Assembly (NCBI GenBank): GCA_964390645.1
Contig: CAYMLL010000292.1
Location: forward strand, 1 to 9,523
Direction: 5' to 3'
DNA from: CAYMLL01 sp964390645
GTDB lineage: Bacteria > Planctomycetota > UBA8108
DNA: 9,523 nt
A program made the translations under genes and the position numbers. The notes beneath the pieces are model-generated. The model was not told the origin of the DNA. It ran no database searches and worked only from the letters and a program-made list of their open reading frames with translations. Shown in pieces: positions 6,787 to 9,523 of the stretch; position 1 is the first letter of the stretch, and each line of letters begins with the position of its first letter.

Positions 6787-6812
6787 CCTGCAGGAACGCG
6801 TTCGCCTGCAGG
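6787..6812. repeat. Imperfect palindrome with two SbfI-like octamers
   Basis: CCTGCAGG occurs at 6787-6794 and 6805-6812 with AACGCGTT and a CG between. Both octamers and the centre are self-complementary. Together they fold into a 12-bp hairpin with a 2-base bulge. It is inside repeat copy B and missing from copy A. Confidence 0.55.
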
Positions 6813-6854
6813 GAGGCCAGAGAACGCGGACCGTCGCTTCCCGTGACGAAGGAT

Positions 6855-6896
6855 CAGCTTTCCCGGTTCGCGAGACAGCTTTCCCGGTTCGCGAGA
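6855..6896. repeat. Exact 21-bp tandem duplication inside repeat copy B
   Basis: Two identical 21-base units (starting CAGCTTTCCCGGTTCGCGAG) lie head to tail at 6855-6875 and 6876-6896. Copy A of the repeat has only one equivalent unit, so this is a local duplication after the copies parted. Being exact, it is recent. Confidence 0.85.
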
Positions 6897-6978
6897 AACG
6901 CCTCCTCCCGTCGCACCGAGTCGCATGGACACCATCTCTTGCACCCTGGAACGATGCCGGGTGTCGAGGAAGCTCGTC

Positions 6979-7236
6979 CGCGGCGCGATCCTGGTCCCTA
7001 CGTCGGGGTTCGTGGGTCGGCATCTGGCCGTTACCGTGTTCGCAGCGAAGGCGGCGCGCTGCGGTTATTCGCGGGTCGGTCGTCGTGTCGGACCGGACGC
7101 AGAGGGGGACCGGAGAAGGCGTCGCCCGCCGTCGCGTATCATCGTCGGCAAGTGGAGAGCGTCCACCACCCGGATACCCGGAGGTTCTCGAGGTTCTGGC
7201 GAGGACGCGGGGTGCCCTCGGCGGTGCGTTCCCCGA
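6979..7236. other. Non-coding stretch between repeat copy B and the terminator of the first paralogue
   Basis: No gene is supported. A small partial tandem duplication, GAGGTTCTC then GAGGTTCTG, is visible near 7182-7199. Nothing else stands out. Confidence 0.35.
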
Positions 7237-7280
7237 CGAAAAGAAGGAGGGTGCGGTTCGTGCGGTGAGCCAGACCTTCC
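7237..7280 (-). terminator. Intrinsic terminator of the first paralogue
   Basis: On the minus strand, GGAAGGTCTGGCTC (7280-7267) pairs imperfectly with GAACCGCACCCTCC (7259-7246): two mismatches and two G-T pairs over 14 positions. It is followed by TTCTTTTCG (7245-7237). It lies 21 bases after the stop codon of the 7301-8203 gene. The stem is a diverged relative of the hairpin at 8717-8757 behind the second paralogue. Confidence 0.7.
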
Positions 7281-7300
7281 GTCAAGGGAGAGGCGAATAC

Positions 7301-8203
<903 letters not shown>

Positions 8204-8359
8204 GAGGCTCTCGTTTCCAGCCGCACGGCTGTCGACCTGCAGTCTGTTACCACCGTCGACGCCAGAGCCGTCGGGGCTGAAACGTACCCTTCCAGGAAGG
8301 ACGTCTGCCCTCGAGGCCGGAGGAAATCGTCCTGGCCGTTGAGGCCCTCCCGCCGATCA

Positions 8360-8716
8360 GTGGAGACGCTCACATATCATCCGGTGTGCCAGTTGCGCGG
8401 TTCTCGAGATCTTGAAATACATGAAATAATATGGTCCACGAAATTGCGAGCTCGGGCCGGCTGGTCGGTGTGAAGCCAGCAGGGCTCGCCGTCGACGATA
8501 TGTCGCCGTGGCGACGGTTCGTCGTCGCGATACCGCGTCCTCTGGCGCCGATCTGCACCGAGTCGCGAGACAGGACCTGCCGGGCAGCAGGTGGATCCTC
8601 GGTGCTCCGGCGGCGGCGAAGCCGCGCGGGGGTCTTCAGCTCGACGGCAATTACGGATGATTCCGCTCGCCGACGCCCTGGATCGATCGCTCCTCCGGGC
8701 GCTCCCCAACCAACGA
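8360..8716. other. Gap between the paralogues; no intact gene
   Basis: Frames here are Arg-rich and lack convincing starts. This is where the missing 5' end of paralogue 1 should be, but no signal peptide is seen in any minus-strand frame. An AT-rich patch at about 8408-8433 (around GAAATAATATGG) may be the old promoter of paralogue 1. A small GC-rich hairpin (GCGGC-GAA-GCCGC) is present near 8611-8623. Confidence 0.4.
8408..8433 (-). promoter_or_regulatory. AT-rich patch, possible promoter remnant of paralogue 1
   Basis: A short AT-rich island in GC-rich DNA, about 205-230 bases upstream of the only possible start of paralogue 1. TATTAT on the minus strand could be a -10 element. No clear -35 is seen. 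The evidence is composition and position only. Confidence 0.2.
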
Positions 8717-8757
8717 GAAGGAAGGTGCGACTCGCGCAACGAGTCACACCTTCCTTC
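8717..8757 (-). terminator. Long terminator-like hairpin behind paralogue 2
   Basis: The arms 8717-8734 and 8740-8757 are complementary over 18 positions with one mismatch, around a 5-base loop. It lies about 70 bases after the stop codon of the 8827-9523 gene. On the minus strand it is followed by TCTCGTTGGTTGG, only moderately T-rich, so termination may be less efficient than behind paralogue 1. The related stem at 7246-7280, in the same relative position, supports the role. Confidence 0.7.
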
Positions 8758-8764
8758 GAAGCAG

Positions 8765-8821
8765 AGGCGAATGGTTACCGGATATTCACCTCCCGTGTCG
8801 CCACGTCGGTGGCGAGGAGCC
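8765..8821 (-). repeat. Conserved structured 3' segment, copy 2
   Basis: This matches 7291-7347 at 46 of 57 positions without gaps. It contains CGCCAC (8799-8804) and GTGGCG (8809-8814), a 6-bp hairpin. It lies between the stop codon of paralogue 2 and the terminator-like hairpin at 8717-8757, that is, in the transcript's 3' untranslated part. Confidence 0.6.
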
Positions 8822-8826
8822 AGGGC

Positions 8827-9523
8827 CTAGGGGAAGATCAGGTTTGAATCCAGTGATCCGCCGCCTTCCACCGGGAAGAAACTCACGCCTACGGCGTCGC
8901 CCGCGACCGAGTCGCCCGTGAGAGCCGCCTGCGCCAGTACCGTGTCGTCCAGTCGTATCGTGACCAGTGACAGGCCATCGGGCACCAGCGGTCCCACGTC
9001 CTCGAAGCGAATCGACCACAGCACCCAGGTCACGGTCTGTGACACCAGCGGAATGCCGTTAGCATCCGTCAGAGGCGTCACGCCATCCGCCAGGAAGAGC
9101 TCCTGGGAAACCGCCTGGACGGTGTCCTCCCCGAAGGTCTGGATGTGGTTACCCAGGCCGTCGGTGAACGTCGCCGTGAAGCGAGTGACGGCCACCTCGT
9201 CGCCGACGCAGACGATGCTTCTGTCGCCCGGGCCACCGCAGCCCAGCGTCTCACCGATGAAGAACTCGTCCGGCAGGTCGAACGTGCTGAGCGGAACGTC
9301 GGTGATCACGATGTCCAGACGCGGGCGACCGTCTCGCGAGTGGTTCGCGAACGAGACGTCGAGCCCTGCGAGGTCGGCGTTGCTGCCGGTGAAGGGCGCC
9401 AGCGGCGGCGGGATAACACCGGGAGCGGGAGCCGGAGCCGGAGCCGGAGCGGGAGCCGGAGCCGGAGCAGCCGGAGCGGGAGCCGGAGCGGGAGCCGGAG
9501 CGGGAGCCGGAGCGGGAGCCGGA
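8827..9523 (-). CDS. Pro-Ala linker / shared C-terminal domain protein (paralogue 2, runs off right edge)
   Basis: The frame is open from the right edge of the window to the stop at 8827-8829, so only the last ~231 residues are seen. The visible part begins with about 34 residues of Pro-Ala repeat. It continues with PPPLAPFTGSNADLAGLDVSFANHS and the same domain as paralogue 1 (GCGGPGDRSIVCVGDEVAVTRFTATFTDG, FGEDTVQAVSQELF, VLWSIRFEDVGPLVPD, TIRLDDTVLAQAALTGD). It ends compactly in GGGSLDSNLIFP. A GTG at 9309-9307 could be taken as a start, but it would cut the domain, and the frame continues unbroken above it. By analogy with paralogue 1, the missing part should hold a secreted beta domain and a signal peptide. 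No PEP-CTERM tail is present. Function unknown. Confidence 0.8.
   Translation of the reverse strand, partial: PAPAPAPAPAPAPAPAPAAPAPAPAPAPAPAPAPGVIPPPLAPFTGSNADLAGLDVSFANHSRDGRPRLDIVITDVPLSTFDLPDEFFIGETLGCGGPGDRSIVCVGDEVAVTRFTATFTDGLGNHIQTFGEDTVQAVSQELFLADGVTPLTDANGIPLVSQTVTWVLWSIRFEDVGPLVPDGLSLVTIRLDDTVLAQAALTGDSVAGDAVGVSFFPVEGGGSLDSNLIFP
9421..9522 (-). repeat. Expanded Pro-Ala coding microsatellite
   Basis: About 17 six-base units of GGAGCC/GGAGCG type encode alternating Pro and Ala, with a single Ala-Ala slip at 9466-9471. The outer part is an almost perfect 12-base repeat (CGGAGCGGGAGC, at least four times), a sign of recent slippage. It continues past the window edge, so the full length is unknown. 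Confidence 0.9.

Larger units (their letters stand above)
6740..6978 (-). repeat. Interspersed repeat, copy B (inverted relative to 927-1135)
   Basis: Read on the minus strand, this matches copy A at 927-1135. The core 6873-6815 aligns to 1010-1068 with 47 of 59 identities by hand count. Copy B is longer because it carries an exact 21-bp tandem duplication (6855-6896) and a palindromic segment (6787-6812) that copy A lacks. A minus-strand open frame crosses most of it, but in that frame a TAA lies upstream and the first ATG comes only in mid-repeat. The equivalent frame in copy A differs in start and end, so protein coding is unlikely. Confidence 0.6.

Overview
The window comes from a GC-rich bacterium that exports proteins and has PEP-CTERM sorting. 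The dockerin-like Ca-loop repeat with the spacing GDLDGDDDVDNDDY...DYSCDGCIAFADF, the MauG-type diheme peroxidase and the PEP-CTERM tail together resemble uncultivated Planctomycetota or similar PEP-CTERM lineages. This is a compositional and domain-level guess; there is no taxonomic marker gene here. Coding density is low: about 2.2 kb at 541-2713 and 0.9 kb at 6341-7300 hold no convincing gene but contain repeats, hairpins and short AT-rich islands.

Layout. 1-540 (minus) is the N-terminal part of a secreted protein of unknown function that runs off the left edge. 541-2713 is non-coding: a copy of an interspersed repeat (927-1135), a three-way-junction-like element flanked by a 32-bp direct repeat (1865-2036), a perfect hairpin (2115-2145) and an AT-rich palindrome (2406-2419). 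2714-3340 (plus) encodes a secreted cohesin-like protein with a PEP-CTERM tail. 3536-6340 (plus) is a secreted diheme cytochrome c peroxidase/MauG-family gene with a dockerin-like insert. It is split by an in-frame TAG at 4076-4078 into an N-terminal piece (3536-4078) and a catalytic piece (4091-6340), and it ends in a strong intrinsic terminator (6401-6438). 6439-7236 is non-coding and holds an inverted, diverged second copy of the repeat (6740-6978). 7301-8203 and 8827-9523 (both minus) are tandem paralogues: a Pro-Ala linker followed by a shared C-terminal domain of unknown function. Each is followed by a related structured 3' region and terminator hairpin.

How the genes may work together. 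The plus-strand pair looks like one functional unit: a cohesin-like, PEP-CTERM-sorted surface protein beside a heme peroxidase carrying a dockerin-like module. Cohesin-dockerin pairing would dock the peroxidase on the envelope, but this is an inference from domain resemblance and adjacency. The minus-strand paralogues are also exported-type beta-rich proteins, so the neighbourhood is largely about cell-surface or extracellular proteins. The most noteworthy unexplained signals are the 80%-identical inverted repeat family, the structured element at 1865-2036, the broken peroxidase N-terminus, and the conserved 3' hairpins behind the paralogues.
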